This document shows positions 46,888 through 57,400 of a stretch of 64,000 bases of DNA, piece by piece. Position numbers and translations under genes: made by a program. Origin of the DNA: Verrucomicrobiaceae bacterium. GTDB taxonomy: Bacteria; Verrucomicrobiota; Verrucomicrobiia; Verrucomicrobiales; Verrucomicrobiaceae. Under the pieces are notes generated by a model, which ran no database searches, had not been told where the DNA came from, and was given only the letters and a program-made list of their open reading frames with translations. How positions within the stretch are numbered: the first letter of the stretch is position 1; the number at the start of each line of letters is the position of its first letter. The DNA is taken from the NCBI GenBank assembly GCA_027490195.1, contig JAIXYN010000069.1, positions 1 to 64,000 on the forward strand. Reading direction: 5' to 3'.

Positions 46888-49341
46888 CTACCACTTCTTT
46901 TTGAAGCCGCCGCCACCGCCACCGTAGGGGCGCTTGGGTGGACCGCCGAAGCCGCCGCCACCACCGCCGCCTGCATCTTCACGACGTGGGCCGTCATCAC
47001 CACCGCCACCGTAGCCGGGGCTTGGGCCTTCGCCTTCACGCTGCTGCCAGGGCTTGCTGCCAAAGCCGGGTTTCTTGAAACCACCACCACCAAAGCCGCC
47101 GCCACCACCGCTGCCGCCACCACCGCTGCCGAAGCCGGGCTTTTTAAAGCCGCCGCCGCCTTGATATCCTCCTCCTCCGCCACCACCGTAGCCTTTGAAG
47201 CCAGTGCCTGGGCCGCCGCCTTTGTTGAAGCCGCCGCCACCACCACCGCCGTAGCCGCCTTTGTTAAAGCCGCCACCGCCGCCGCCGAAGCCGGGTTTCT
47301 TGATGAAGCCGCCGCCACCGCCGAAGCGCTTGGGGCGAATGCCGCTGATGTCGTCCGGACGGTCCGCATGGTCCATGCGGACGTCACGGCCACGCAACTG
47401 CGCGCCTTTGACGCCTTCGAGCACGGCTTCCACGGAGTCTCCGGGGATTTCGACGAAGCTGCATTTCTCCAGCACGTCGATGGCACCAATGCTGCCGGGG
47501 GTCAGGTCTTGAATGGTGTTGTAAAGCATGCCGGCGATGTCCTGCGGACGCACCTGATCCATGCCGCCCACGTTGATGAAGAGGCGTACCATACCGGAGC
47601 GTGGGCCTTTCTGCACGTAGCTGCTCTGCTTGCGCGGCACGCGTTCTTCCTCGTGGTCGCTTTCGAATTCGTTGTCAAACTTGGCCGGGCGTGTCGCCGG
47701 AGCGGCCGCCTGATGATTCGTCGGGCCGGAGTCTTCCTCGTGGCCGGACTCTTCGCGCTGGGCGGGGGCCTCGGCTTGCGCTGCGGAGGTGTTTTGCACT
47801 GGGGCAGAACCTTCGGCAGGAACGTCTGCGCCTTCAGCGGCAGGCGCTGGGGCTTCAGCGGAGCCTTCGGTTACGGCGGCGGCTGGGGCAGGGGCAGGGG
47901 CAGGGGATGCCTGCAGGGCCTGAGCGGCGACGGACTGCGGAGTGGGTCTTGGTGTAGGCGCGGTGGCCTGAGCACGGGGCTTGAAGTCACGCTGTGGATA
48001 GTCGGGCTTCCGACCAGCGCGATCTTCCACGATCTGCTCGGTCTCGCGCACCTGGTCTTTCATGAGCAGGTCCATGAGCGCGCTGGCGATCTCCGTGGGG
48101 GAGAAGCCGATGTCCAGCAGGCGCTGAATGCTGTGCTCGTGATTGGCGTAGCTGGCTCCTTCCAGCACGGCTTTGACCTTGTCGAAGGTCTTGTCCACGC
48201 GGGTGGCTTCCAGTTCTTCCTGGGAGGGCACCTTGGCGCGCTCCACGCGGATGTTGATGAAGCGCTGAATGCGCTGCATCAGATAAATTTCACGTCCGGC
48301 CACGAGGCTGAAAGCCTTGCCGCTGCGTCCGGCACGGCCCGTGCGGCCGATGCGGTGCACGTAGTCTTCCGCGTCATAGGGAAGCTCCAGATTGACGATG
48401 AGATCGATGTCATTCACGTCCAGGCCACGAGCGGCCACATCCGTAGCCACGAGGACTTCGACGTTGCCGCTGCGGAAGTTGCGCATCACGCGCTCGCGCA
48501 TGGTCTGATTGATGTCCCCATGCAGGCGGTCGGCGGCGTAGCCACGGGCCACGAGGGCGTCGGTGGCGTCGTCCACGGCGCGCTTGGTGTTGGCGAAAAC
48601 GATGGTGAGGCGCGGGGCTTCGATGTCGATCACGCGGCAGAGAACTTCCAGCTTGGAGCGGCCCTGCACTTCGTAGTAGCGCTGCTCCACGGTGGCCACG
48701 GTCAGCGCCTTCTGCTGAATGGTGATCGTCGCGGCGTTGGTCGTGTAGTTCTCCACGAGGCGGCGGATGCGCGGCTCAAAGGTGGCGGAGAAGAAGATGG
48801 TCTGGCGCTCTTTCGGCACGGCGGCCATGAGGCGGTCGATGTCGTCGCTGAAGCCCATGTCGAGCATTTCATCGGCTTCATCAAAGACGAGCGTCTTGAG
48901 GTCGTCGAACTTGAGAAGCCCACGCTCCATGAAGTCAAGGATACGACCTGGAGTGCCGACGACGATCTGGGAGCCGCTCTGAAGGGCACGGATCTGGCGG
49001 TCATACGAAGCGCCGCCGTAAACTGGGGTGGCACGCACGCCTTCCTTGTAGGATGCCAGCTTGTGGATTTCCGCGCAGACCTGCATGGCCAGCTCGCGAG
49101 TGGGGCAGAGAATGAGGGCCTGCACACTGCGTTTGGAGCCATCGACGCCCTGCACCACGGGGATGCCGAAGGCCATGGTTTTGCCGGAACCGGTCTGGCT
49201 CTGACCCACGACATCACGTCCGGTAAGGGCCACAGGAATAGCTTCAGCCTGGATGGGGGAGGGTTGCTCGAAGCCGAGGGATTTAACGGCTTCAAGAAGC
49301 TCGGGCGAAATTCCCAATTCAGGGAAGGTATGGGTACTCAT
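46888..49341 (-). CDS. DEAD-box RNA helicase with long Gly-rich C-terminal tail
   Basis: GISPELLEAVKSLGFEQPSPIQAEAIPVAL; GQSQTGSGKT; VFDEADEMLDMGF; SAT; HRIGRTGRAGRSG; DbpA-like RBD (VRLFINVGGMDQVRPQDIAGMLYN); GGGGFKKPGFGGGG tail. Confidence 0.95.
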   Translation of the reverse strand: MSTHTFPELGISPELLEAVKSLGFEQPSPIQAEAIPVALTGRDVVGQSQTGSGKTMAFGIPVVQGVDGSKRSVQALILCPTRELAMQVCAEIHKLASYKEGVRATPVYGGASYDRQIRALQSGSQIVVGTPGRILDFMERGLLKFDDLKTLVFDEADEMLDMGFSDDIDRLMAAVPKERQTIFFSATFEPRIRRLVENYTTNAATITIQQKALTVATVEQRYYEVQGRSKLEVLCRVIDIEAPRLTIVFANTKRAVDDATDALVARGYAADRLHGDINQTMRERVMRNFRSGNVEVLVATDVAARGLDVNDIDLIVNLELPYDAEDYVHRIGRTGRAGRSGKAFSLVAGREIYLMQRIQRFINIRVERAKVPSQEELEATRVDKTFDKVKAVLEGASYANHEHSIQRLLDIGFSPTEIASALMDLLMKDQVRETEQIVEDRAGRKPDYPQRDFKPRAQATAPTPRPTPQSVAAQALQASPAPAPAPAAAVTEGSAEAPAPAAEGADVPAEGSAPVQNTSAAQAEAPAQREESGHEEDSGPTNHQAAAPATRPAKFDNEFESDHEEERVPRKQSSYVQKGPRSGMVRLFINVGGMDQVRPQDIAGMLYNTIQDLTPGSIGAIDVLEKCSFVEIPGDSVEAVLEGVKGAQLRGRDVRMDHADRPDDISGIRPKRFGGGGGFIKKPGFGGGGGGFNKGGYGGGGGGGFNKGGGPGTGFKGYGGGGGGGYQGGGGFKKPGFGSGGGGSGGGGGFGGGGFKKPGFGSKPWQQREGEGPSPGYGGGGDDGPRREDAGGGGGGGFGGPPKRPYGGGGGGFKKKW

Positions 49342-49468
49342 AAAACAGAAACGAAACGTATCCCTCAGAATTTGAGGGGTGTCATACTGCCACCAAAGGG
49401 GGATATAGCAAGGTGTTTGATCTTGAGGGGCTGGGGAGGAGGGCGCAGACCTTAACCGCCATGCTTCC

Positions 49469-50227
49469 TCAGAGGACCTCATGCTTTTTCAGAGGCTCCC
49501 ATTTGAGCGCTCCCTTCACCGTGCCGGATTTTGCCCCCATCTCGACGTGCGCCGTTCCGCTGTAATTTCCCCACACTTCCGACGATGATACGTCTTTCGA
49601 CACGACTTTCGGCACCAGATTGCCGCTGAACTCGACCTCGAGATGATCCTCATCGATCCACCGCTTCGGAGCGATGTAATAAAAGCGCCCCATCTTGAAC
49701 TCGTCACAGTAGCGCTCCTCAATGGCCTTTTCCAGCGCGTCCAGATCCAGCTTTACCTCCGCTGGCGGTTGTGAGGCCAGAGTAAACATGGCCACATCGC
49801 TTCCGCGTTTGTAAAGGCGCAGCAGGCATACCCGCGTGCCATGTGGCGACCACCGTATGCCCTCGACCACCTCCTTCAAAGTCTCTTCCCAGCGGTCCTT
49901 CTCCATATCCATCGGCTCGCTCGGCACCTCCAGCGGTTCCTCCAGCACCTCGAGGGGCCCGTCCGGCCGCCGCTGGAGGGAAGTCCCGCTCCTCGCCACC
50001 ACCACCCGCGCCTGCCCATCGGGTCCCGTAGCCACCGCCTGCGCCCACCCATCCGGCCCCGGGACTACTTGTGCGCTGGATGGATCGCCGGGGACCGTTG
50101 CAACGCTGGGCTCTTGCATGGGTGCGGGCTTCGTCGGCTCAGTCACTATCACGGGCGCGGGCTTCGTTGTACAGGCCGCCAGCAGGCAGCCCCAGAGCAT
50201 CAGTGTCCGTTTCATGGTCATCTTCAT
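49469..50227 (-). CDS. putative lipoprotein, unknown function
   Basis: MKMTMKRTLMLWGCLLAACTTKPAP lipobox. Confidence 0.65.
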   Translation of the reverse strand: MKMTMKRTLMLWGCLLAACTTKPAPVIVTEPTKPAPMQEPSVATVPGDPSSAQVVPGPDGWAQAVATGPDGQARVVVARSGTSLQRRPDGPLEVLEEPLEVPSEPMDMEKDRWEETLKEVVEGIRWSPHGTRVCLLRLYKRGSDVAMFTLASQPPAEVKLDLDALEKAIEERYCDEFKMGRFYYIAPKRWIDEDHLEVEFSGNLVPKVVSKDVSSSEVWGNYSGTAHVEMGAKSGTVKGALKWEPLKKHEVL

Positions 50228-50394
50228 AGACCTCCAACGAGGTGCAGACCACTGCTTAGAATCAACCGTTTTTCCAGCAGGGCACCGCAGAAAAAAGCCA
50301 CTCAAGACCATGGACGGCAGCAAAAGACCTCCTAGAATCGCGTTTTCCTCAGCCAACCAACCTGCGGGAGCAAACCAAGCCCCGTACCTCAACC

Positions 50395-52182
50395 ATGTCC
50401 ACAGCCTCAGCTCCTTCGTCGTCTTCTCACACGTCCCTGCGCAACGCCGTCATCCGCCTCGCGGGCAATTCTCAGGACGGCATCCAGTCCATCGGCGGCT
50501 TCCTGGCTCGCTTGGCTGGCCGCACGGCGCAGGAAGTGATGACCTACATGACCATCCCGTCCACGATCTCGGGCGGTCCTTCCATTTTCCAGGTGCATCT
50601 GGGCTCCGGCGAGGTGCTGCATGAGGGCGACGAGGCGGACGTGCTCGTGGCCTTTTACAAGCACAGCTACGAAAACCACATCGCCGCGCTGCGCGATGGC
50701 GGCATCTGCTTCTACGACACCGCAGACATGGGTCCGGAGGATATCAAACACGAGCGTAACATCACCCACATCGGCGTTCCCTTCACCTCCGCCACCGTGG
50801 AGGCCGTGGGCGGCTCCACCCGTGACCGCGGCAAGAACATGTTCGTCCTCGGCATGGTCTGCGCCGTCTTCAATCTCGACAAAGAAAAGCTCGTGGGGAT
50901 CGTTAGCCGCCAGTTTGGCCGCAAGGACGAAAGCGTGCTGCGCAATGCGCTGCTGGCCTTTGACGCCGGTTTTGCCTATCAGGTGGGCGACGTCGAAAAA
51001 TTTGCCTTTGTGCCCGGAGAGGCCCACGGTGCCCACCGCATCAGCGCAGACGGCAATCAGATGCTCACGCTCGGCCTCATCGCCGCCGGGGTGCGCTACG
51101 GCTCCGCTTATCCCATCACCCCATGGTCATCCATCATGGAAACGTTGCGCGTAGAACTGCCGAAGTATGGCGGTCTCTACGTGCAGGCGGAGGACGAACT
51201 CGCTGCCGTGTCCATGACCATCGGTGCCGCCTTTGCCGGACACCTTGCCATCACCGGCAGTGCTGGCCCGGGCCTCAGCTTGAAGATGGAGGCGCTGGGT
51301 TACGCCAGCATGGCGGAGATCCCGCTCATCGTTGTCAATGTGCAGCGCGGTGGTCCTTCCACTGGTCTGCCCACCAGCGTGGAGCAGTCCGACCTCATGC
51401 AGGCCATCTACGGCAGCCATGGCGACAGCCCGCGCATCGTGCTGGCACCGAAGGACGTGGAAGACTGCTTCTACATCGCGCTAGAGGCCTGCAAACTGGC
51501 CAAGAAATACTCCTGCCCTGTCATCATTCTGAGCGATCAGGCTCTGAGCAGCCGCATCGAGGCCTTTGAAGAGCCGGACCTCGACAAGCACTGGGTCGAA
51601 CCCGCACTCGACATCTCCACCCGGCCTGAAGGCTTCAAGCCTTACCCGCTCGATTCTATCACGCAGCACGCACCTCCGGGCTCCAAGATGGCTGGCGGCA
51701 AGTACCCCGTCTCCACCGGTCTGGAGCACGATGAAATGGGCCACCCCAGCGGTAGCCCCAAGATGCACACCTTGATGACCGCCAAGCGCCGCAACAAGCT
51801 GGTGCAGCTTTCCAAAGAGCTGCCGCTCCCTGAAATTCACGGCGACCAAACCGGCGACGTCCTCGTCATCGGCTGGGGCAGCACCTACGGCCCGATCAAG
51901 GAGAGCGTCGATCGCCTTCGCCTCGAAGGTCACAAGGCCGGTGCGCTGCATCTGCGCCACCTGCACCCGATGCCGGATGGTCTGGACGGACTCTTCAAGA
52001 AGTTTAAACACGTCGTCTGTGTGGAGATGAACGACTCCGGTCTCTATGGTTATGGCCAGCTCGCCACGCTGCTGCGCGCCAGCCTTGCTGACCCACGCAT
52101 CCAGTCCGTGTGCAAAACCGACGGCCTCGCCTTCCGCATCCGCGAGATCGTCACTGGCGTCGAAAAAATCATGGCCGCCTAG
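50395..52182 (+). CDS. 2-oxoacid:acceptor (ferredoxin) oxidoreductase subunit alpha (gamma-alpha fusion)
   Basis: N-terminal gamma domain GNSQDGIQSIGGFLARLAGRTAQEVMTYMTIPSTISGG; YPITPWSSIMETLR; ITGSAGPGLSLKMEALGYASMAEIPLIVVNVQRGGPSTGLPT. Confidence 0.93.
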   Translation: MSTASAPSSSSHTSLRNAVIRLAGNSQDGIQSIGGFLARLAGRTAQEVMTYMTIPSTISGGPSIFQVHLGSGEVLHEGDEADVLVAFYKHSYENHIAALRDGGICFYDTADMGPEDIKHERNITHIGVPFTSATVEAVGGSTRDRGKNMFVLGMVCAVFNLDKEKLVGIVSRQFGRKDESVLRNALLAFDAGFAYQVGDVEKFAFVPGEAHGAHRISADGNQMLTLGLIAAGVRYGSAYPITPWSSIMETLRVELPKYGGLYVQAEDELAAVSMTIGAAFAGHLAITGSAGPGLSLKMEALGYASMAEIPLIVVNVQRGGPSTGLPTSVEQSDLMQAIYGSHGDSPRIVLAPKDVEDCFYIALEACKLAKKYSCPVIILSDQALSSRIEAFEEPDLDKHWVEPALDISTRPEGFKPYPLDSITQHAPPGSKMAGGKYPVSTGLEHDEMGHPSGSPKMHTLMTAKRRNKLVQLSKELPLPEIHGDQTGDVLVIGWGSTYGPIKESVDRLRLEGHKAGALHLRHLHPMPDGLDGLFKKFKHVVCVEMNDSGLYGYGQLATLLRASLADPRIQSVCKTDGLAFRIREIVTGVEKIMAA

Positions 52183-52230
52183 TCCTGATCCGAACCGCAG
52201 CATTCCAACCTTTCTCTTTTTACAACCATC

Positions 52231-53139
52231 ATGTCCACCGACCTCGTCACTCCTGCAGCTCCTGCCACGGACAAGCTCACCAAAAAAGCCCTCACCGCCG
52301 ACCATCCCACGTGGTGCCCCGGCTGCGGTGACTTTGCTGTGCTGAACATCTTCTACCGCGTGCTGGAGAAGCTGCAGTATCCACATGAAAACATCGTCTG
52401 CGTGGCCGGCATCGGCTGCTCCAGCCGCTTTCCTTATTTCATGAACACGCACGGCATCCACTTCATCCATGGTCGTGCTGTGCCTCTTGCCACGGGTATC
52501 TCCCTCAGCCGCCCTGACTTGCACGTCTTCGTCTTCGGCGGTGACGGCGACGGCTTCTCCATCGGTGGCAACCACCTCAACCACGCCGCGCGCAAAAACA
52601 TCAAGCTCACCTACGTCATCATGGACAATTTCGTCTATGGCCTGACCAAGAAGCAGACCAGCCCGACGAGCCCCGTCGGCTTCAAGAGCAAGACCGACCC
52701 CACCGGCAGCATCGACCGCCCGATTAATCCCATGCGCCAGCTCCTCGCCAGCGGTGCCACCTTTATCGCCCGCACGCATGCCGCGCAGGTGAAGCACATG
52801 GAGGCCATGTTTGAGCGCGCCATCCTGCATGATGGATTCAGCGTCGTCGAATGTCTGAGCGAGTGCGTCATGTTTTACGCCGGTGCCTTTGATGACAGCT
52901 GGCCGAAAAAAGGCGGCACCTTCGATACCATCGACGAAACCCAGCACGACGTCACCGACGACCAGGCCGCCTTCAAGCTGGCCGAAAATCTCGCTCCCGG
53001 AAAATTCGGCGTGTACTATCAGGTCAATCGCCCCACCAAGAATGCCCTGGAGCAGAAGTGGATCGACGACACCCAATCGAAGCTTGTTGGCGTCTCTCAG
53101 AAAGACATTCTGAAGAAGCGTTTTGAGGCGATGAGGTAG
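52231..53139 (+). CDS. 2-oxoacid:acceptor (ferredoxin) oxidoreductase subunit beta
   Basis: HPTWCPGCGDFAVLNIFYRVL; GIGCSSRFPYFMNTHGIHFIHGRAVPLATG; GGDGDGFSIGGNHLNHAARKNI. Confidence 0.94.
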   Translation: MSTDLVTPAAPATDKLTKKALTADHPTWCPGCGDFAVLNIFYRVLEKLQYPHENIVCVAGIGCSSRFPYFMNTHGIHFIHGRAVPLATGISLSRPDLHVFVFGGDGDGFSIGGNHLNHAARKNIKLTYVIMDNFVYGLTKKQTSPTSPVGFKSKTDPTGSIDRPINPMRQLLASGATFIARTHAAQVKHMEAMFERAILHDGFSVVECLSECVMFYAGAFDDSWPKKGGTFDTIDETQHDVTDDQAAFKLAENLAPGKFGVYYQVNRPTKNALEQKWIDDTQSKLVGVSQKDILKKRFEAMR

Positions 53140-53151
53140 GATCGGTCCTGG

Positions 53152-53178
53152 GTGCGCGGGCCTCCGAGCCCGCAGCAC
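53152..53178. repeat. REP-like hairpin after korB-type gene
   Basis: GTGCGCGGGC ctccga GCCCGC-a-GCAC; no T-tract. Confidence 0.5.
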
Positions 53179-53328
53179 TCCGCCGCATCCAGCGTTCCGC
53201 TTTTCTCACAGCCACTGCTTTGCTGAAGGATCAATCTGATCCGTCAGTTCCGCTTTATATTGCCATCGATAAGCCATGCGCAGCCCCCTTGACGCCGCAC
53301 TCATCGTGCCCTTCTTGATCGCACCCCC

Positions 53329-54216
53329 ATGCGCATCCACACGCTCGATCTCCGCTTCCAAAACATCCCCGGCCTCATCACTTCCTATCTCATCGAAAGC
53401 GGCGGTGAATATGCGCTGATCGAAACCGGCCCGGGCTCCACTCTCGAAACGCTGCGTGCGGCGATCCGTGCCGTCGGTGTTGATGAATCCGCGATCAAGA
53501 AAGTCTTCGTCACCCACATTCACCTCGATCACGCCGGCGCGGCTGGATGGTTCGCGCAGCAAGGGGCCACGTTGTACTGCCACCCCAATGCCACACGGCA
53601 TTTGAGCGATCCCTCCAAGCTCATCGACAGCGCCCGCATGGTCTATGGCGACCTCATGGACAAGCTCTGGGGCGCAATGCTGCCTGCGCCTGCGGAACGC
53701 GTGGTCGCCTTGCAGGACAAGGAAAGAGTGCGCCTTGGCGAGATCGAGATCATCGCCTGGGACACACCGGGTCATGCACGTCATCACCATGCTTTTGTGA
53801 TCGGCGACATCTGCTTCACGGGCGACGTGGCAGGCATGCGGCTGGAAAACAGCCACTATCTGTCCGTCACCGCTGCGCCGCCGCAGTTTGATCCCGTGGC
53901 GTATGTGCAATCTCTGGACCGTCTCTTGGCTGCAAACTTCAAGACTCTCTACCTGACCCACTTTGGTGCGGTGAGTGATGTCGAGTGGCACCTAAACACC
54001 TATCGTCAGCGGGTTACCGAAGTGTACGAGCGCGTGGCCGCTGATTTTCAGGCTGGCGTCAGCGTGGAGGAGAACCGCCGCAACTATGCAGTCGCCGAGC
54101 ACGCGATTGCCATGCAGTCAGGCGTGAGTGAGGAACTCTGGCGCAAAGGCGAAGATGCCAACGTCACCTCCATGTGTGCCGATGGGGTGCGCTTGTACTG
54201 CGAGAAAGGTCGCTAA
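53329..54216 (+). CDS. MBL-fold metallo-hydrolase
   Basis: FVTHIHLDHAGAAG metal-binding motif; DTPGHARHHHAFVIGDICFTGDVAG. Confidence 0.93.
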   Translation: MRIHTLDLRFQNIPGLITSYLIESGGEYALIETGPGSTLETLRAAIRAVGVDESAIKKVFVTHIHLDHAGAAGWFAQQGATLYCHPNATRHLSDPSKLIDSARMVYGDLMDKLWGAMLPAPAERVVALQDKERVRLGEIEIIAWDTPGHARHHHAFVIGDICFTGDVAGMRLENSHYLSVTAAPPQFDPVAYVQSLDRLLAANFKTLYLTHFGAVSDVEWHLNTYRQRVTEVYERVAADFQAGVSVEENRRNYAVAEHAIAMQSGVSEELWRKGEDANVTSMCADGVRLYCEKGR

Positions 54217-54407
54217 AGAAGTCTCGAATCGAGTATCGCAGGTTTGGCCGTGCTTTTCAGCAGTATCGCCGACTGGTAAATCCCGACGAATGCCGAAAAA
54301 TGGCGGTTTTTTAAAACCGCGCCATTGGTTATGAAAAATTTCAAAAAACTACTTAACCAGTACGTAATATTGATGTAAATTAAGAAATTGCTACAACGGA
54401 CACACTT

Positions 54408-57400
54408 ATGAGCAACATCGCTTTTGAAAAAGACGCAAGTCAAGAAGCTAGGATACCCAAGATGTCAGGCATGCCCGTCGGGAGATTGGTGGAGCTTAAT
54501 GCCGCCGCTGCTGATGCCCAGGCAACCTGCGAGCGTTGGCACTCAGAACTGCAATCCGTACAGGAACAGCACCGGGCGCTGACGCATGAAGTGCGGCAGA
54601 TGTCGCGGCTGCATGAGCAGAAGACTTCAGAAGTGAACCGTCTCCTGAGTCTTGAGGCAACTCAGAACGAGCAACTGGGCAAGCTGAACGGACACCGGGA
54701 GCTGCTACAGAGCCGTCTTCAGGAGATCAACGCCCGCTATCTGCAAGATCAGGGCCGGTTGCAACAGACTCAGCAACAGCTGAGTGAATGGGAGAGTCAC
54801 AAGCAGTCGGTGGAGGCACAGGTGGCTGCAGCGTCCAGGCAGCTTGCAGGGCTGAAAGCAGAGTCGGCATTGCTGGAGGAGCGCAGCTCCGAACTCTCTG
54901 ACCTTCTGCAGAAGGCCATTGATGAGGTGACCCGCCAGCAGGAGCGCATTGTCGAGGCGCGCGGCTTGGTGGTCCGTCATGAGACGCGGCAGCAGGAGCT
55001 GACGATCAACATCGCGCGGATGGAGGTGAGTGCCCAGCAGACGGAGGCCAACCTCAAGCTCAAACAAGACCGTCTCAACTACTTGGAAGAAGCTGGCAGC
55101 AAGGCCACCGGTCATGTCGTGGATCTGACTTCGCGCTATCAGGTCTTGGAGCAGAATTTCACGCAACTCACCGCACAGTGCCGGGAAAGCGAGAACTCCC
55201 TCAACATCACCCGCAGAGCCATCGCCGAGGAACGGGCGCGCCTTCAAGAATCACGACAGGCCGTTCAGGAGACCAGCCAGCACCACGCGGATTTGCAGAA
55301 TGCAGTCAGAGATCTGGCGGGCCAGCGAGTGGAAGCGGCAGCGGCTCTCGGTGAACTCAAGTCTGAAGCCGTTCAGCACGAGCAGACCTTGATCGTGCTC
55401 CGTAAACAACGGGCGGAAAGGCAGGCCGAAATGGATGAACTTCGCGCCTGCGAGCAGACCATCGCGCAGGCTCTGCTGTCCCGCCGCAGTGAACTCTCGC
55501 GCATGGAAGAGAAGCTGGGTATCACCTTGAATGAGTGCTCCGAAGTCACCCGGCAACTGGCCGATCTTGGCCGTGAGGTGGCCCAGCTCGAGACGCAAGA
55601 AGCAACCTCAGCGCAGCAGATTGAGCAGTTGAACCAGGAGCTTGTTGATCTTGGCATCAAACGCCAGCAGGTGCAGGAACAGATTGCTGACTCGGAAAAT
55701 TCTCTGGCCGCGCTGGGCGAGCAGCACCGCGCGCTTGGCGCAGAGATCGTCATACTCGTCAACACCCGGCAGTCCACCGCAGACGCTTTGCAAGGCTGCC
55801 GCACTGAGCAGGCCGCTGCGGAAGAGCGGCTGAAGAACACCCAGGATGACTGCCTGGCCGCCGAAAAACGCCTGTCCTCCTTGAATCAGACCCTGCAAGA
55901 ACGTCAGGAGCAGGAAGCCATACTTGGCGATCACATTCACGTGCTGGAGCAGCAGTCCCACCAATTGGAGACGCAGACTCAGGAGCAGACCGGCAAGCTC
56001 GAAGCACTGCGCCAGGAACGCATTGGTGCCGAGATCTCGATGCAGCGGCTCAGCCAGCAGCATGAAGAGGCGGGCATCCGCTTGGAAAGTCGGCATGCGG
56101 AGATCGACACCACTGCGGCGCGGCTTCAGCAGGTGCTTCATGACTGCCAGCAAGCTGAAGAGCGACGGATGGCCTTGAGTCATGATGTGGAAAATCTACT
56201 CATGCGGCAGCAAAATCAGGAGATGATCCTGCGTGAAGTCGAAGCCCAGATCGCCCGGCGCGAACAGGAGCGGGAAGCCTCAGCCGCAGGAGCCCGCCAG
56301 TCCCACCAGGAGCATGAGGCAGCCGTAGCAGCTGTCGTGGCAGCCCGCAGAGAACAGGCCGAGCAACAGGCCGGTGTCATTGCGGCCACCGCCAAGCTGT
56401 CAGAACTTCAGTCTGCAGTTCAGGCGACGGAGCAAACCCTCACCACTACTTCTGCCAGCCTTGCCGGTCAGGAACAAAAGCTGGTGGAAACCCGCAGCGC
56501 ACTCGATGCCGCATCGCAGGAACTCCTGTTGGCTCATGAACTGAAGGTCACTCTGGAGGCGCTGACATCCCGGCAGGCAAGCGTGGCTGCCGCCGAGCAG
56601 CATCTGGGAATTTTGGGACGCCAGGTGGACGAAGCTTCCAAGCGTCGTGCCCAGCTCGACGCCACCCTGATCGACATCACCCAGCAGCTCGCCACCGCCA
56701 CCACAAGCTGTGACGCAGTGAACCAGCAGGAGACCGAAACCCGCCAGCGTCTGAAACAGATGGCTGCGCAGGAAAAAGAACTCCGCCAGGAAATCGCCAC
56801 ACTGACCACCTCCGCGCAACAGAAGCGGGTGATGTATGATGAATTCCGTTCTTTGTCGAAGGATGCGCGCGAGCTGCACGATCAGGAAAGTGCCGAACTC
56901 GCTGTGCAGATCAAAGATCTGCGGCAGCAGCTCGGCGGCTGGGAAACGCAGATCAGCACCCTGCTGGACTGGAAAGAGCGGATGGATCTATGCCTGAACC
57001 GGTTGCAGCAGGCCGATGCGGATTCATCGGAATCTCGCAACGCGAAGGAGGAAATTCAGATGGCACTCGGCGCTCTGCGTCAGATCATGGAGCGCCTTCA
57101 AGCCACCAAATCGGAATCTGCCGGCACGCCATCACGGCAGGCCGCTGCTGAAGGCACCGCCACATCCCGGACCGGCAATGCATCTTCCGCTGTGTCCTCC
57201 TCAGAGACGAAAACTGGCAGCGCTCTGCTCAGCGAGATCAGGCCAAACACCCGCCTAAGCCGCCTGCGTGAAGAGCTCCAGCGTGAAGAGAGTCGTCTGA
57301 ATTTTCTACGTCAAAACACGCGTTCCCTCGAACTCCGTGCCCGCACCCGCCCGACGATCCAGTCTGCTCAGGAAGGTCAGGAAGGCATGACTCAGTGGGA

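Noticed and set aside
46834-49455. 873-aa + strand ORF antisense to the DEAD-box helicase
   Set aside because: Shadow ORF caused by high GC and few stops; composition (A/G/H/D/V-rich) mirrors the helicase complement; helicase strand has unmistakable motifs
51481-53178. 565-aa minus-strand ORF opposite the oxidoreductase genes
   Set aside because: Antisense to strongly supported alpha/beta subunit genes; H/D/V/A shadow composition
54303-54320. GCGGTTTTTTAAAACCGC palindrome as a terminator for the MBL gene
   Set aside because: Loop of only 2 nt and no downstream T-tract; more likely a DNA-level palindrome; kept only as a note in the coiled-coil finding
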